Shown here piece after piece: positions 43,764 through 52,757 of a stretch of 64,000 bases of DNA. Position 1 is the first letter of the stretch. Each line of letters starts with the position of its first letter. The stretch spans positions 1 through 64,000 of the forward strand of contig DASSYR010000061.1 of assembly GCA_035703165.1 (NCBI GenBank). Direction: 5' to 3'. The notes beneath the pieces are model-generated. The model did not search any database and was not told the origin of the DNA. It saw only the letters and a program-made list of their open reading frames with translations. Source of the stretch: AWTP1-9 sp035703165. Lineage in GTDB: Bacteria > Bacteroidota > Bacteroidia > Chitinophagales > Chitinophagaceae. Both the position numbers and the translations under genes were made by a program.

Positions 43764-45191
43764 TTAACATTCGGGAAGTGAAATGGGAATATTTACAGCT
43801 AATCCACCTTCTGCCGTTTCTTTATACTTGAAGCTCATGTCTTTAGCTGTATCCCACATCGTTTTTACAACTGCATCTAATGAAACTTTGGCAAAATCAG
43901 GGCTACTTTGAAGAGCTAATTGAGAGGCTGTAATGGCTTTTATGGCTCCCATGGTATTGCGTTCAATACAGGGTACCTGTACCAACCCGGCAATGGGGTC
44001 GCAGGTTAACCCAAGGTGATGTTCCATAGCAATTTCTGCTGCCATTAAGGTTTGTCTTTGAGTGCCCCCTAAACATTCTGTCAATCCTGCTGCTGCCATT
44101 GCAGAAGAAACACCTATTTCTGCCTGGCATCCGCCCATAGCTGCTGAAATGGTGGAACCTTTTTTAAAAATGCTTCCAACCTCAGATGCAGTTAGCAAAA
44201 ATTGTATAATCTTATCCTCTTTATTGCCGTTACAAAAGGTAACAAAATACTGTAACACGGCGGGAATTACACCTGCAGCTCCGTTAGTGGGGGCTGTAAC
44301 CACTCTTCCAAAAGAAGCATTTTCTTCGTTTACTGCCAAGGCAAAGCAACTTACCCAATCCAGTATATACGCAAAATCCTTACCTCCTTGTTGTATGGTA
44401 TCTATCCACGAATGATAATCAGAATATGTTTTGCCTGTCAGGAGTTTTTTATTTAATGTAGCGGCTCTTCGTTTTACATGCAATCCTCCCGGTAACAATC
44501 CTTCTGTATGACAACCCCGATAAATACATTCATGCATTACCTTCCAAATATTGAGTATTTCTTTTTTTGTTTCTGATTCATTACGCCACGTATTTTCATT
44601 TTCCATCACTATTTCACTAATGGACATTCCCGTTTTCATACACCAGTGTAACAAATCGCTTGCAAAATCAACGGGAAAAGGTAAGAGCACACTTGCATCT
44701 AACGTAGTTTGTTCACCTTCTTTTTTTACAAATCCACCACCAATTGAATAATAAGTTTCTGCAATTTTATCTCCGTTATGAAAAGCAGCTAAAAAAGTAA
44801 CGGCATTGGGATGATAAGGCAACGATTCATTAACCAGGAATTCTATATCCTCAGCAACATCAAAATCAATTTCGTGTTTTCCCTGAAGCAAAAGTTTCTT
44901 CATGGCTTTTATATCATCAATTTTACTATGAATATTTTGCACATCAAAGGTAACAGGGTCATCTCCGCTTAATCCTAATAAAATTGCTATATCTGTACCA
45001 TGCCCTTTGCCTGTTTTGGCCAAAGAGCCGTACAACAAAACTTCTATGCCGATTACTTCGGATAAACGATTTTGATCTGCTATGTTTCGTAAAAACTGTA
45101 GAGCTGCCCGCCAAGGTCCTAAAGTATGCGAACTAGACGGGCCTACTCCTATCTTAAAGATGTCAAAAACAGAAATTGGTTCGTATGGCAA
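43764..45191 (-). CDS. sdaA: L-serine ammonia-lyase, single-chain, iron-sulfur type
   Basis: Deaminates L-serine to pyruvate and ammonia with a 4Fe-4S cluster. The N-terminal domain starts with ISVFDIFKIGVGPSSSHTLGPW, given here as IGVGPSSSHTLGPW. Catalytic and cluster residues are seen in MGGCQAEIGVSSAMAAAGL, LGLTCDPIAG and VQVPCIERN. Both domains are fused, as in E. coli SdaA. No ATG is available near the N-terminus. I chose the TTG at 45191 (MPYEPISVFD), because the upstream TTG at 45233 lies inside a terminator hairpin. This start is uncertain. Confidence 0.9.
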   Translation of the reverse strand: MPYEPISVFDIFKIGVGPSSSHTLGPWRAALQFLRNIADQNRLSEVIGIEVLLYGSLAKTGKGHGTDIAILLGLSGDDPVTFDVQNIHSKIDDIKAMKKLLLQGKHEIDFDVAEDIEFLVNESLPYHPNAVTFLAAFHNGDKIAETYYSIGGGFVKKEGEQTTLDASVLLPFPVDFASDLLHWCMKTGMSISEIVMENENTWRNESETKKEILNIWKVMHECIYRGCHTEGLLPGGLHVKRRAATLNKKLLTGKTYSDYHSWIDTIQQGGKDFAYILDWVSCFALAVNEENASFGRVVTAPTNGAAGVIPAVLQYFVTFCNGNKEDKIIQFLLTASEVGSIFKKGSTISAAMGGCQAEIGVSSAMAAAGLTECLGGTQRQTLMAAEIAMEHHLGLTCDPIAGLVQVPCIERNTMGAIKAITASQLALQSSPDFAKVSLDAVVKTMWDTAKDMSFKYKETAEGGLAVNIPISLPEC

Positions 45192-45206
45192 GGGAATTTG
45201 TTTCTG

Positions 45207-45248
45207 TAAAAATAAACAAAAGCCCCAAAGCAAAATTTACTTCGGGGC
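45207..45248 (-). terminator. Terminator between the FKBP gene and sdaA
   Basis: On the minus strand GCCCCGAAG / CTTTGGGGC (9 bp, one G-U), then TTTTGTTTATTTTT. It follows the FKBP gene by 22 bp and overlaps the longer sdaA reading frame. Confidence 0.82.
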
Positions 45249-45270
45249 ATTTTAACAGTTATAGGGTAAA

Positions 45271-45774
45271 TTAGTTTACTTCGTTAAGGTTTACCTCAAA
45301 TACCAGGATGGAGTTTTTGGGAATCACAACAACACCGTTGTTATTCATGATATCAGTTTGCCCGTAACCCAAGGCCGGGGGAACGTATAATTTCATTTTT
45401 CCTCCTTTTTTAATCAGGGGCAGGCCTATCCGCCATCCATAAATAAATCCACCTAATTGATAAAACACGGTAGTATTAGATCGGTCAAACTCAACACCTG
45501 AAGATAATGTGCCTACATAAGTAACACCCACTTGTGTACATTGCCCGGGCACATTACCGCTTCCTTGAGTAATAATGTCATAAAAAATCCCGCTGGGATG
45601 CTGGGTAGCAGTAATATTGTTGCTGGTAATATAATTTTGTAGTCTTACAATCTCTGAATCCGGCGCCTTAATGGCTGGGTCAAGCTCCAAGGCACAACCA
45701 TTATCCCGCTTACGGCAAGAGTTAAAAACAAAAAATAAAAACAAAGCAAAACAGGTTAGCAGTATTTTTTTCAT
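45271..45774 (-). CDS. FKBP-type peptidyl-prolyl isomerase, lipoprotein (167 aa)
   Basis: Lipobox FVFNSC gives a lipidated Cys20. The FKBP domain covers about 55-167, with YVGTLSSGVEFDRS and KKGGKMKLYVPPALGYGQTD, where the hydrophobic active-site residues are conserved. It probably helps fold envelope proteins. A -7 element TACCTTTG lies at 45794-45801. It ends at a strong terminator, so it is likely monocistronic. Confidence 0.9.
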   Translation of the reverse strand: MKKILLTCFALFLFFVFNSCRKRDNGCALELDPAIKAPDSEIVRLQNYITSNNITATQHPSGIFYDIITQGSGNVPGQCTQVGVTYVGTLSSGVEFDRSNTTVFYQLGGFIYGWRIGLPLIKKGGKMKLYVPPALGYGQTDIMNNNGVVVIPKNSILVFEVNLNEVN

Positions 45775-45793
45775 TGTTTAAATTTTAAAATCG

Positions 45794-45801
45794 CAAAGGT
45801 A
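45794..45801 (-). promoter_or_regulatory. -7 element of the FKBP gene
   Basis: Reverse strand TACCTTTG, 19 bp before the ATG; no clear -33 partner. Confidence 0.5.
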
Positions 45802-45844
45802 GTTTTAATATTTGTATTTTACTTTTAAAATAATTCTTGTTTTT

Positions 45845-46156
45845 CTACGTCTTATCTGACTTTTCTTTTGCTTTTAACTCTTTATATCTTCGCTCATTGT
45901 ACTCCCAGCGAAACCGTTGAGAAAAAACAGCAAAGAAAAAAGCAATGCCTGCTACCGCAAGTAATATAAAAGTTATTGTTCCGGGTAGTCTTAATCGAAT
46001 ATTGGTAAACCAACCGGATAAATAATTAAGCAATATTGGCAAGGCAAACAACAGGCCCCACCACGCCCCTGATTTTAAGTGAACTTTCCAGTTATTAGTT
46101 TTTGCACTATGGGTTTCCCAATAAAGAATAAATTCTTTTTCCTCCTTTGTTAACAT
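45845..46156 (-). CDS. Small membrane protein, two helices, unknown (103 aa)
   Basis: Starts MLTKEEKEFILYW and has two hydrophobic segments, about 31-50 (WWGLLFALPILLNYL) and 60-78 (TITFILLAVAGIAFFFA), ending in a charged Lys/Glu-rich tail. No family recognised. It is transcribed toward the FKBP gene, 70 bp away, and divergent from the HU-like gene. Confidence 0.65.
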   Translation of the reverse strand: MLTKEEKEFILYWETHSAKTNNWKVHLKSGAWWGLLFALPILLNYLSGWFTNIRLRLPGTITFILLAVAGIAFFFAVFSQRFRWEYNERRYKELKAKEKSDKT

Positions 46157-46335
46157 TAGGTTTATTGTTTATGCAAAAATACAATTAAAACATTGTATCG
46201 TTAATTACATGGATTGCTAAGAATTTTGCACTATCTTCATTAATTTTTTTGTGATATTTGTTTAAGAAAATCTTATTAAAAACAGATGATATTAATTGCA
46301 TCCATCAGCCATAAAAACACAAATTAAAAACAAAG

Positions 46336-47283
46336 ATGAAAGTTCAGGAAAGTTTAATACAATACCTATACGAAACCAAAAAATTATCGTTGTCCGGAAT
46401 AGGACATTTTACACTGAGCCAAAACCAGCATACTTATGAAAAAAGTGATGCATCTTCTGTTCAGCATTCTATTCAATTTATTCAAGATACCTCTTTTAAA
46501 GACGACCCTGATTTAATTACTTTCCTGGTTAAAACCACCGGAAAGATGAGACCCTTGGCAATAAGTGACCTAGAGTCTTTTTTATCAACCGGAATTCAGC
46601 TATTAAACATTGGAAAACCTTTTGTTATAACGGGTATCGGTTCATTATTCAGGATGAGAGATCAGATTTATTTTACGCCTGGAAATCTTACTGCTCCTAA
46701 AATTGAAGATAAATTACCGGACCATAAGCTTAAGGATAAAACCACGGAAGAGCAAAATCTTGCTCCCGCTGATACCGAGTTCGACTACAGCACCCCATCG
46801 AAAAAAACACCTTTTACATGGGTAATCATGCTCGCCGCTCTATTAATGATTTTCCTCGTAGGATGGGGGATATATTATTTTTTAATATCATCTAATAACC
46901 AAAACAATACGACTTACTCAACCGAGGATGCTATTGCTAAAATTAATTCTACAGACTCGTCCTTTATCCAGGACAGCCTGCAAAAGATGTCTGATAATGT
47001 GCCAGTAAATACTCCTTCCATAGCTGCCATCCCCAATGATATTAAATACAATTATGCCATTGAATTAAGGGAATATAAATTTCTAAAGAATGCTACGGAA
47101 AGGGCAGTTTTATTAAAAAATTATGGGCATAATGTTTTTGTAGAAACGAAAGACGAAACCCATCATTGTCTCTTATTCCCTATTGTCGGGCCACTGGCAG
47201 ACAGTTCCAAGGTAATTGATTCATTAAAACTTTTACTTTTGCCACCCACCAGTAAACGACCACAAGTAAGGCTAAAACAATAA
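46336..47283 (+). CDS. HU-like (CCDC81-type) domain protein with membrane helix and SPOR-like tail (315 aa)
   Basis: The N-terminal half (about 1-115) looks like two tandem HU-like halves of the prokaryotic CCDC81 type: LSLSGIGHFTL in the first and FVITGIGSLFR in the second. A charged linker precedes one membrane helix at about 155-177 (TWVIMLAALLMIFLVGWGIYYFL). The C-terminal about 80 residues (YAIELREYKFLKNATERAVLLK, LLFPIVGPLADSSKVIDSL) have the pattern of a SPOR peptidoglycan-binding fold. It would connect a cytoplasmic HU-like domain with the cell wall. It is translationally close to the YhhN gene (1 bp gap). Confidence 0.7.
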   Translation: MKVQESLIQYLYETKKLSLSGIGHFTLSQNQHTYEKSDASSVQHSIQFIQDTSFKDDPDLITFLVKTTGKMRPLAISDLESFLSTGIQLLNIGKPFVITGIGSLFRMRDQIYFTPGNLTAPKIEDKLPDHKLKDKTTEEQNLAPADTEFDYSTPSKKTPFTWVIMLAALLMIFLVGWGIYYFLISSNNQNNTTYSTEDAIAKINSTDSSFIQDSLQKMSDNVPVNTPSIAAIPNDIKYNYAIELREYKFLKNATERAVLLKNYGHNVFVETKDETHHCLLFPIVGPLADSSKVIDSLKLLLLPPTSKRPQVRLKQ

Positions 47284-47284
47284 C

Positions 47285-47941
47285 ATGAAGAAAATAAAAA
47301 ATGGGTTTATCATTTTCTGGTTAGTTGCTATTATTGATTTAATTATTATTGCTACCCATAATATCTCCTTCCATTTTTACATTAAACCCTTACTTATGCC
47401 TACCTTAATAGCAACTTTTCTATTTGCTAATGGTTGGCAAAAAAATTTAGCGAAACTTATCATAATGGGTTTGTTTTTTTCTTTTGCCGGAGATGTATTT
47501 TTATTGTGGGACAAATATTTTATACCGGGTTTACTTTGCTTTCTTACCACACATATCTTGTATATTGTTTATTTTGTCAAAACGGCAAATAAATCCGGCT
47601 GGTATATTAAAAAACATCCTTTTGCAATTTTTTTTCCTCTCATTTACGTTGCAAGCCTGGTTTGGCTATTGTTTCCTTTTCTCGATGCACTAAAAATTCC
47701 GGTTATCATTTATGCACTTGTTATCGGAACGATGTTTCTCAGCACCATCAATTTGTACAAAAAAGTTAAAAGCCCGACTTATATTTACTTTATTTCCGGC
47801 GCCATATTTTTTGTCTTGTCTGATTCTCTTTTGGCTATCAATAAGTTTTATACTCCTTTTTCTTACGCCGGAGTTACCATTATGCTTACCTATTGCACTG
47901 CGCAATATTTAATAGTTAAAGGCGCCATTCAGCAATTATGA
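47285..47941 (+). CDS. YhhN-family membrane protein, lysoplasmalogenase-like (218 aa)
   Basis: Integral membrane protein with about seven helices, for example IFWLVAIIDLIII, LLMPTLIATFLFA and IIMGLFFSFAGDVFLLW. The Asp in GDVFLLW and in FVLSDSLLAIN are the conserved acidic residues of the YhhN/TMEM86 family, whose characterised members cleave lysoplasmalogens. A bacterial substrate is not certain. Its ATG follows the HU-like gene's stop by one base, so the two are co-translated. Confidence 0.82.
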   Translation: MKKIKNGFIIFWLVAIIDLIIIATHNISFHFYIKPLLMPTLIATFLFANGWQKNLAKLIIMGLFFSFAGDVFLLWDKYFIPGLLCFLTTHILYIVYFVKTANKSGWYIKKHPFAIFFPLIYVASLVWLLFPFLDALKIPVIIYALVIGTMFLSTINLYKKVKSPTYIYFISGAIFFVLSDSLLAINKFYTPFSYAGVTIMLTYCTAQYLIVKGAIQQL

Positions 47942-48023
47942 AAAACGCCTGACAAAACCAAGCTAAACAGAGGGAGAAAACAATAATTTATTTTTTCTTC
48001 CCAAACTATGCAACAAGTGTATT

Positions 48024-49487
48024 TTAACCAGAATAAATATCACCATCCATATTACTTTTACTCTTCTTGTTTTTTTTATTAAAATAAAAATACAGAGGTG
48101 TTCCCAAAGCTGTTAAAACCAAGCCAAATACGGAATTGATGATAGGAGATTTACCCTCAACGTAGTTACTAATATCGTAATACAAGGTTGTAATAATGTA
48201 TATAGTTGTAAAGAGTAAGAAGATAAACGGAATAAAAGGATAACCCCATGTTTTATAGGGCCTCTCGATGTTGGGTTTTGTCTTTCGTAAAATAAAAAGC
48301 CCAAATATTACCAGTCCATAAAATACCCAACTCACGAAAACAAACATATCAGCAAGAATGTCAAAAGAACCGGTTAAAATTAAAAACGAACTCCATAACC
48401 CAAGTATTAATACAGCATTTCCGGGTGTTTTAAATTTAGGATGAACCTTACCTGACCATCGGAAAAAAATATTTGATTCGCTCATGGCAAAAACCACCCT
48501 GGCGTTAGTTAACAGGTTAACTGTGGCAGCGCCAAAAGTGGAGACAACAATTAGTACGGCAATTATTGTAGCAGCTATTGGCCCCATTACAACAGCAGTG
48601 GCCTGGCTGGCAACCAGTGGCGATTTTGCTACCACATTAATTGGCAACACATAAATATAAGCTATTGTAATAAGTACATACACCAATATACAAATCCATA
48701 AACCTATAATGAGGCTGCGTGTAATAACTTTTTTAGGATTTTTAATTTCACCCGCTACCATGTTTAAATTGTTCCATCCATCGTAAGCCGCAAAGGCTCC
48801 GGTTGTAGCTGCCATAAAACCCCCTAATAATTTCCATCCACTCAAATTAAAGTCTGGTGCATTTGTAATAAAGTTGCCAGTACTTCCTGACCCGGAAAAC
48901 AAAATACCAAACACCAAAAAAAGTATAGCAATGGTTTTTAAAAAGGTGGCAATTAGCTGAAGCGTGTTACCCATACGAACACTTACATAATTAAGTACGC
49001 TTAAGAACATAATTATTAATATAGCTAATGCCTTTACTCCAAAATTCTGCAAAGGCATTATATCTCCAATCATAGGAATATGAATGATGATTGATTGCTC
49101 AACATCAGCGTTAAAATGCGGAAGGGGAATAAAATATCCTGCATACGAAGCGCATACAAAACCCATGGCTGCTATTGCTGCCGTATTTACAACCGCTACA
49201 CTACCCCACCCATACAGATACGCAATAAAATCGCCAAAAGTATTTCGAAGGTACACATACTGACCACCTGTTTCAGGAAACATAGTTCCCAATTCAGCAT
49301 AAGCTAAAGCCCCAAACATACTTACTATTCCTGCCACAATCCAAACTAAAATTATCATGTACGGTGAGCCTAATTGAGCAGCCATAGTGGCGGGCTTCAT
49401 AAATATATTACTTCCGATTATACTACCAATTACAATAGCAATACCAGACCAAAGCCCGATTGTTTTTGTGAGTTTTTGTGAAGGCAT
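48024..49487 (-). CDS. APC-family amino-acid permease (487 aa)
   Basis: Secondary transporter with twelve hydrophobic helices. The first helix carries SGIAIVIGSIIGSNIF, the APC-family GS(I)IGSGIF-like substrate-binding motif, and a later FAAYDGWNNLNMVAGEIKNP is typical of the LAT-like subgroup. It exchanges or imports amino acids across the inner membrane. Monocistronic; no regulation was visible. Confidence 0.88.
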   Translation of the reverse strand: MPSQKLTKTIGLWSGIAIVIGSIIGSNIFMKPATMAAQLGSPYMIILVWIVAGIVSMFGALAYAELGTMFPETGGQYVYLRNTFGDFIAYLYGWGSVAVVNTAAIAAMGFVCASYAGYFIPLPHFNADVEQSIIIHIPMIGDIMPLQNFGVKALAILIIMFLSVLNYVSVRMGNTLQLIATFLKTIAILFLVFGILFSGSGSTGNFITNAPDFNLSGWKLLGGFMAATTGAFAAYDGWNNLNMVAGEIKNPKKVITRSLIIGLWICILVYVLITIAYIYVLPINVVAKSPLVASQATAVVMGPIAATIIAVLIVVSTFGAATVNLLTNARVVFAMSESNIFFRWSGKVHPKFKTPGNAVLILGLWSSFLILTGSFDILADMFVFVSWVFYGLVIFGLFILRKTKPNIERPYKTWGYPFIPFIFLLFTTIYIITTLYYDISNYVEGKSPIINSVFGLVLTALGTPLYFYFNKKNKKSKSNMDGDIYSG

Positions 49488-49640
49488 GTAAACGTGTGAA
49501 TGATATAATAGCTAAATATAGAAAAAGGAAACGAATAAACTACCGGTATCAAACAAAACATAAGACACATTATAAAAATTAATTCTATGCTTTTGCAAAA
49601 AGCAAGTCCTATGTCATTAACAGTGGCAACAATTTAGCAA

Positions 49641-50360
49641 TCAGGAATCAACAAAATCTACCTGAAATACTTTAGCAAAATTTTGTTTTACTTTTTCTTT
49701 AACCTCTTTTAATGAAATTTTTCTACCCAATTCTTTTTGTAAAGAAGTAACCTGTTTATTTTTTATACCGCAGGGAATAATATAATCAAAATAAGATAAA
49801 TCGGTATTTATATTAAAGGCAAAACCGTGCATGGTAATCCATCGGCTGCAACGAACTCCTATGGCACAAATTTTTCTTTCCTTGCCTTTAATATGAGGGT
49901 CCAGCCAAACACCTGTCTCACCGGCGCTTCTTTCTCCTTTTAAATCATACTCGGTCAACGTGAGAATAATTACTTCTTCTATGTTACGCAAATATTTTCC
50001 GATATCTGTATAAAAATTTTCTAAATCTAATATTGGGTAGCCTACTAATTGCTCTGGTCCGTGAAATGTAATATCTCCCCCCCGGTTGGTTTTGAAAAAC
50101 TCAATTCCCTTTGCTTTCTGCTCTGCCTCATCAATAAGTATATTCTCCATCAGGCCACTTTTACCTAGTGTGTAAACCGGCGGGTGTTCTACAAATAAAA
50201 GGTAATTAGTCGTCTTAAATTGGTCACCATCAGCATAATAGGCTCCGTTTACCTGTGCGGATTTTATCTTTACATTAGCCTGTAGCAACTCTTCCTGGTA
50301 ATCCCAAACCCTTTTGTAAGTCTGGACACCTAAGTCTGAAAAAAATATTTTTTGTGGCAT
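49641..50360 (-). CDS. lipB: Octanoyltransferase LipB (239 aa)
   Basis: Transfers octanoyl from acyl carrier protein to lipoyl domains, the first step of lipoate synthesis. Motifs are FKTNRGGDITFHGPEQLVGYP (GGDITFHGPEQLV shown), CAIGVRCSRWITMHGFAFN, and the catalytic Cys in YIIPCGIKNK with the Lys nearby. I chose the ATG at 50360 (MPQKIFFSDLG); a longer frame to 50402 overlaps the divergent promoter. A -7 element TAACTTTG lies at 50372-50379. The partner lipA is 5 kb away at 54.6 kb. Confidence 0.93.
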   Translation of the reverse strand: MPQKIFFSDLGVQTYKRVWDYQEELLQANVKIKSAQVNGAYYADGDQFKTTNYLLFVEHPPVYTLGKSGLMENILIDEAEQKAKGIEFFKTNRGGDITFHGPEQLVGYPILDLENFYTDIGKYLRNIEEVIILTLTEYDLKGERSAGETGVWLDPHIKGKERKICAIGVRCSRWITMHGFAFNINTDLSYFDYIIPCGIKNKQVTSLQKELGRKISLKEVKEKVKQNFAKVFQVDFVDS

Positions 50361-50371
50361 AATAACTTTAA

Positions 50372-50379
50372 CAAAGTTA
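50372..50379 (-). promoter_or_regulatory. -7 element of lipB
   Basis: Reverse strand TAACTTTG, 11 bp before the lipB ATG, within the short gap shared with the divergent RluA gene. Confidence 0.45.
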
Positions 50380-50395
50380 AGGTCTCTTACCTTGC

Positions 50396-50425
50396 TTTGC
50401 ACATCCGAACCAAATCGTACCTTTG
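50396..50425 (+). promoter_or_regulatory. Promoter of the RluA-family gene
   Basis: TTTG (50396-50399) and TACCTTTG (50418-50425), an 18 bp spacer, are the clearest Bacteroidota-type promoter in the window. The ATG lies 23 bp downstream. Confidence 0.65.
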
Positions 50426-50448
50426 CACATTGCTAAAAAAAACCGGCT

Positions 50449-51519
50449 ATGGACGAGGAAACAATACCTATTGAGAATGACCAACTGGAGAATGGTGACG
50501 GCAGTGAAGAACTGTATGAAAGGCGTTCTATTACCTGTCCTGCCGGTCAACAGCCTATCCGCTTAGACAAATTTATTATGGGGCGTGTAGAGGGGGCTAC
50601 ACGGAATAAAGTGCAAGATGCAATAGAAAGTGGGTATGTTTTGGTAAATACTAAAAAATCAAAGCCGAATTATAAGGTTAAGCCTTTTGATGAAATTATC
50701 ATTTATTCGCAAGACGATCCTGGTACTTCGGAAATAATTCCCGAGCAATTGGAACTGGATATTGCTTACGAAGACGATCACATACTCTTAATAAATAAGC
50801 CTGATGGCCTAGTAGTTCACCCGGGCTGCGGCAATTATAACGGTACCTTAATTAATGGGGTGGCCTGGTACTTAAAACAACAAAATCCGGAACTGGATGA
50901 AAACATTTTGCCTCGCTTTGGTTTAGTGCATCGCATTGATAAAAATACCAGCGGTTTAATAATACTGGCCAAAACCTCTGAGGCAAGCGTATCATTGGCA
51001 AAACAATTTTTTGATCATACCATCAAACGAAAATATATAGCGTTGGTATGGGGAGATGTGAAAGAAAATCAGGGCACCATTCGTGTAAATGTAGGAAGAC
51101 ACCAGCGTTTTCGAAAAATAATGGACGCCTTTCCGGATAGCGAATATGGCAAAGTTGCTATTACTCATTATAAAGTTTTGGAAAGATTTGGTTATGTAAC
51201 CCTGGTTGAATGTGTTTTGGAAACAGGAAGAACACACCAGATACGTGTACACATGAAATATTTGGGACATCCTTTGTTTAATGATGATACATACGGCGGT
51301 GATAAAATAAACAAAGGGACCGTATTTAGCAAATACAAAATGTTTGTAGAAGGGTGTTTTGCAGTTTGTCACCGCCACGCCCTGCATGCCCAAACATTAG
51401 GCTTTGTTCATCCGGCAACAGGAAAAGAACTTTTTTTTGAAAGTACTTTGCCGGAAGACATGGAAGAAGTTATAGATAAGTGGCGCCGTTATGCTGTCAA
51501 TAAGAATATTATTTCCTAA
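50449..51519 (+). CDS. RluA-family pseudouridine synthase (356 aa)
   Basis: Converts uridine to pseudouridine in 23S rRNA. An S4-like RNA-binding domain lies at about 38-100 (IRLDKFIMGRVEGATRNKVQDAIESG). The catalytic domain has LVHRIDKNTSGLIILAK, with Asp in HRIDK, and later ETGRTHQIRVHMKYLGHP. The architecture fits RluD (sites 1911, 1915, 1917) but I cannot exclude other RluA-type enzymes. It is divergent from lipB. Confidence 0.92.
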   Translation: MDEETIPIENDQLENGDGSEELYERRSITCPAGQQPIRLDKFIMGRVEGATRNKVQDAIESGYVLVNTKKSKPNYKVKPFDEIIIYSQDDPGTSEIIPEQLELDIAYEDDHILLINKPDGLVVHPGCGNYNGTLINGVAWYLKQQNPELDENILPRFGLVHRIDKNTSGLIILAKTSEASVSLAKQFFDHTIKRKYIALVWGDVKENQGTIRVNVGRHQRFRKIMDAFPDSEYGKVAITHYKVLERFGYVTLVECVLETGRTHQIRVHMKYLGHPLFNDDTYGGDKINKGTVFSKYKMFVEGCFAVCHRHALHAQTLGFVHPATGKELFFESTLPEDMEEVIDKWRRYAVNKNIIS

Positions 51520-51641
51520 TTTTTTATTTATGTAATTCTTGCCTTAAGATATGCTTTTGAAAAAAATACGGGCAGTGAAAATCGTTAAAAAACAATTCTT
51601 TACTTATTGCTGAAATTATAAGATCGTAATACCCTAAAAAA

Positions 51642-52220
51642 CTATTTAGGGAACATCATTTTATAATCTACGTCAACTTTACCCCGGGATATATCGTCTA
51701 ATTTACCTTTAATTAATTTTCGTTTCAGTGGTTTCATGTAGTCAATGAACAATTTACCTTCAATATGATCGTATTCATGAAGGATAACCCGTGCAGTAAT
51801 GCCGGTAAAGGTTTGGGTGTGAGACTCAAAATTTTCATCCATATACTGTAATGTTACGGACTCATGACGAAAAACATCTTCTCTTATTTTAGGAATACTA
51901 AGACAACCTTCATTATAAAGCCATTCCTCTCCATCCATTTCCACAATATGAGCGTTGATGAATAGCTGCTTTATTCCCGGATAATCGTTATAATCTGCCT
52001 TTTCTTCATCCTCCATATTTTCAAAAATCTGTGTGCTATCAACCACAAAAAGACGAATATCTTTATTTACCTGTGGTGCAGCCAAACCAACTCCATTTGA
52101 ATCGTACATGGTTTCCCACATGTCTTCAATAAGCTTTTTTAAGTGAGGGTAATCGGGCTGAATGTCTTTACAAACTGCTCTTAATATAGGGTGGCCGTAT
52201 GCTACAATAGGCAATGTCAT
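51642..52220 (-). CDS. def: Peptide deformylase (192 aa)
   Basis: Removes the N-formyl group from nascent proteins. The three signatures are GVGLAAPQV, EGCLSIP, and HEYDHIEGKLF, which contains the metal-binding HExxH. A second ATG at 52226 gives two more residues; the MTLPIVAYGHPIL start is typical. It is the last gene of a trmH-like, ubiA, ruvX, def series, with a possible own promoter at 52253-52260. Confidence 0.95.
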   Translation of the reverse strand: MTLPIVAYGHPILRAVCKDIQPDYPHLKKLIEDMWETMYDSNGVGLAAPQVNKDIRLFVVDSTQIFENMEDEEKADYNDYPGIKQLFINAHIVEMDGEEWLYNEGCLSIPKIREDVFRHESVTLQYMDENFESHTQTFTGITARVILHEYDHIEGKLFIDYMKPLKRKLIKGKLDDISRGKVDVDYKMMFPK

Positions 52221-52252
52221 CAGCAATGAATAATTTCTAATTTTTAGATTTG

Positions 52253-52260
52253 CAAAGATA
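52253..52260 (-). promoter_or_regulatory. -7 element of def
   Basis: Reverse strand TATCTTTG, 32 bp before the def ATG. Confidence 0.45.
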
Positions 52261-52320
52261 CGCCCATGTTATATTTTAACCTAATCATCTAATAAAACAA
52301 ACAGCTTTTATATGCCGTGA

Positions 52321-52731
52321 TTATTTATTCTCTAAATATTCCTGTAGCAAAATGGTGGCAGCAATTTCATCCACCAATTTTTTGTTTCTACGTTGTTTCT
52401 TTTTCATACCCATCTCAAGCATTGCCTGCCTGGCCATTTTGGAGGTAAACCGCTCATCTACCATTTTTACAGGTATAGCGGGAAAATCTTTTTTAAGCTT
52501 TTCAATAAACTTATTTACTAAAGGAGTAGCATGCGTATCCGTATCGTCCCAATTTTTTGGTTCTCCCACCAAAACCAATTCTACTGGCTCCTTACTAAAA
52601 TAATTTTTTAAAAAGGAGAATAAATCTTTCGTATCAACCGTAGTTAAGCCGCTGGCAATAATCTGCAATGGATCCGTAACAGCTATCCCGGTCCTTTTAC
52701 CGCCATAATCTATTGCCATTATTCTTGCCAT
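52321..52731 (-). CDS. ruvX: Holliday junction resolvase-like protein RuvX/YqgF (136 aa)
   Basis: RNase H-like nuclease fold. MARIMAIDYGGKRTGIAVTDP carries the first catalytic Asp, and VKMVDERFTSKMARQAML is the conserved second motif. The C-terminal KLVDEIAATILLQEYL has the last acidic residue. Family members act in 16S rRNA processing and possibly recombination. It lies between the ubiA and def genes in one likely operon. Confidence 0.93.
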   Translation of the reverse strand: MARIMAIDYGGKRTGIAVTDPLQIIASGLTTVDTKDLFSFLKNYFSKEPVELVLVGEPKNWDDTDTHATPLVNKFIEKLKKDFPAIPVKMVDERFTSKMARQAMLEMGMKKKQRRNKKLVDEIAATILLQEYLENK

Positions 52732-52757
52732 AACTTTATTTAACCTTTAATAAACAA

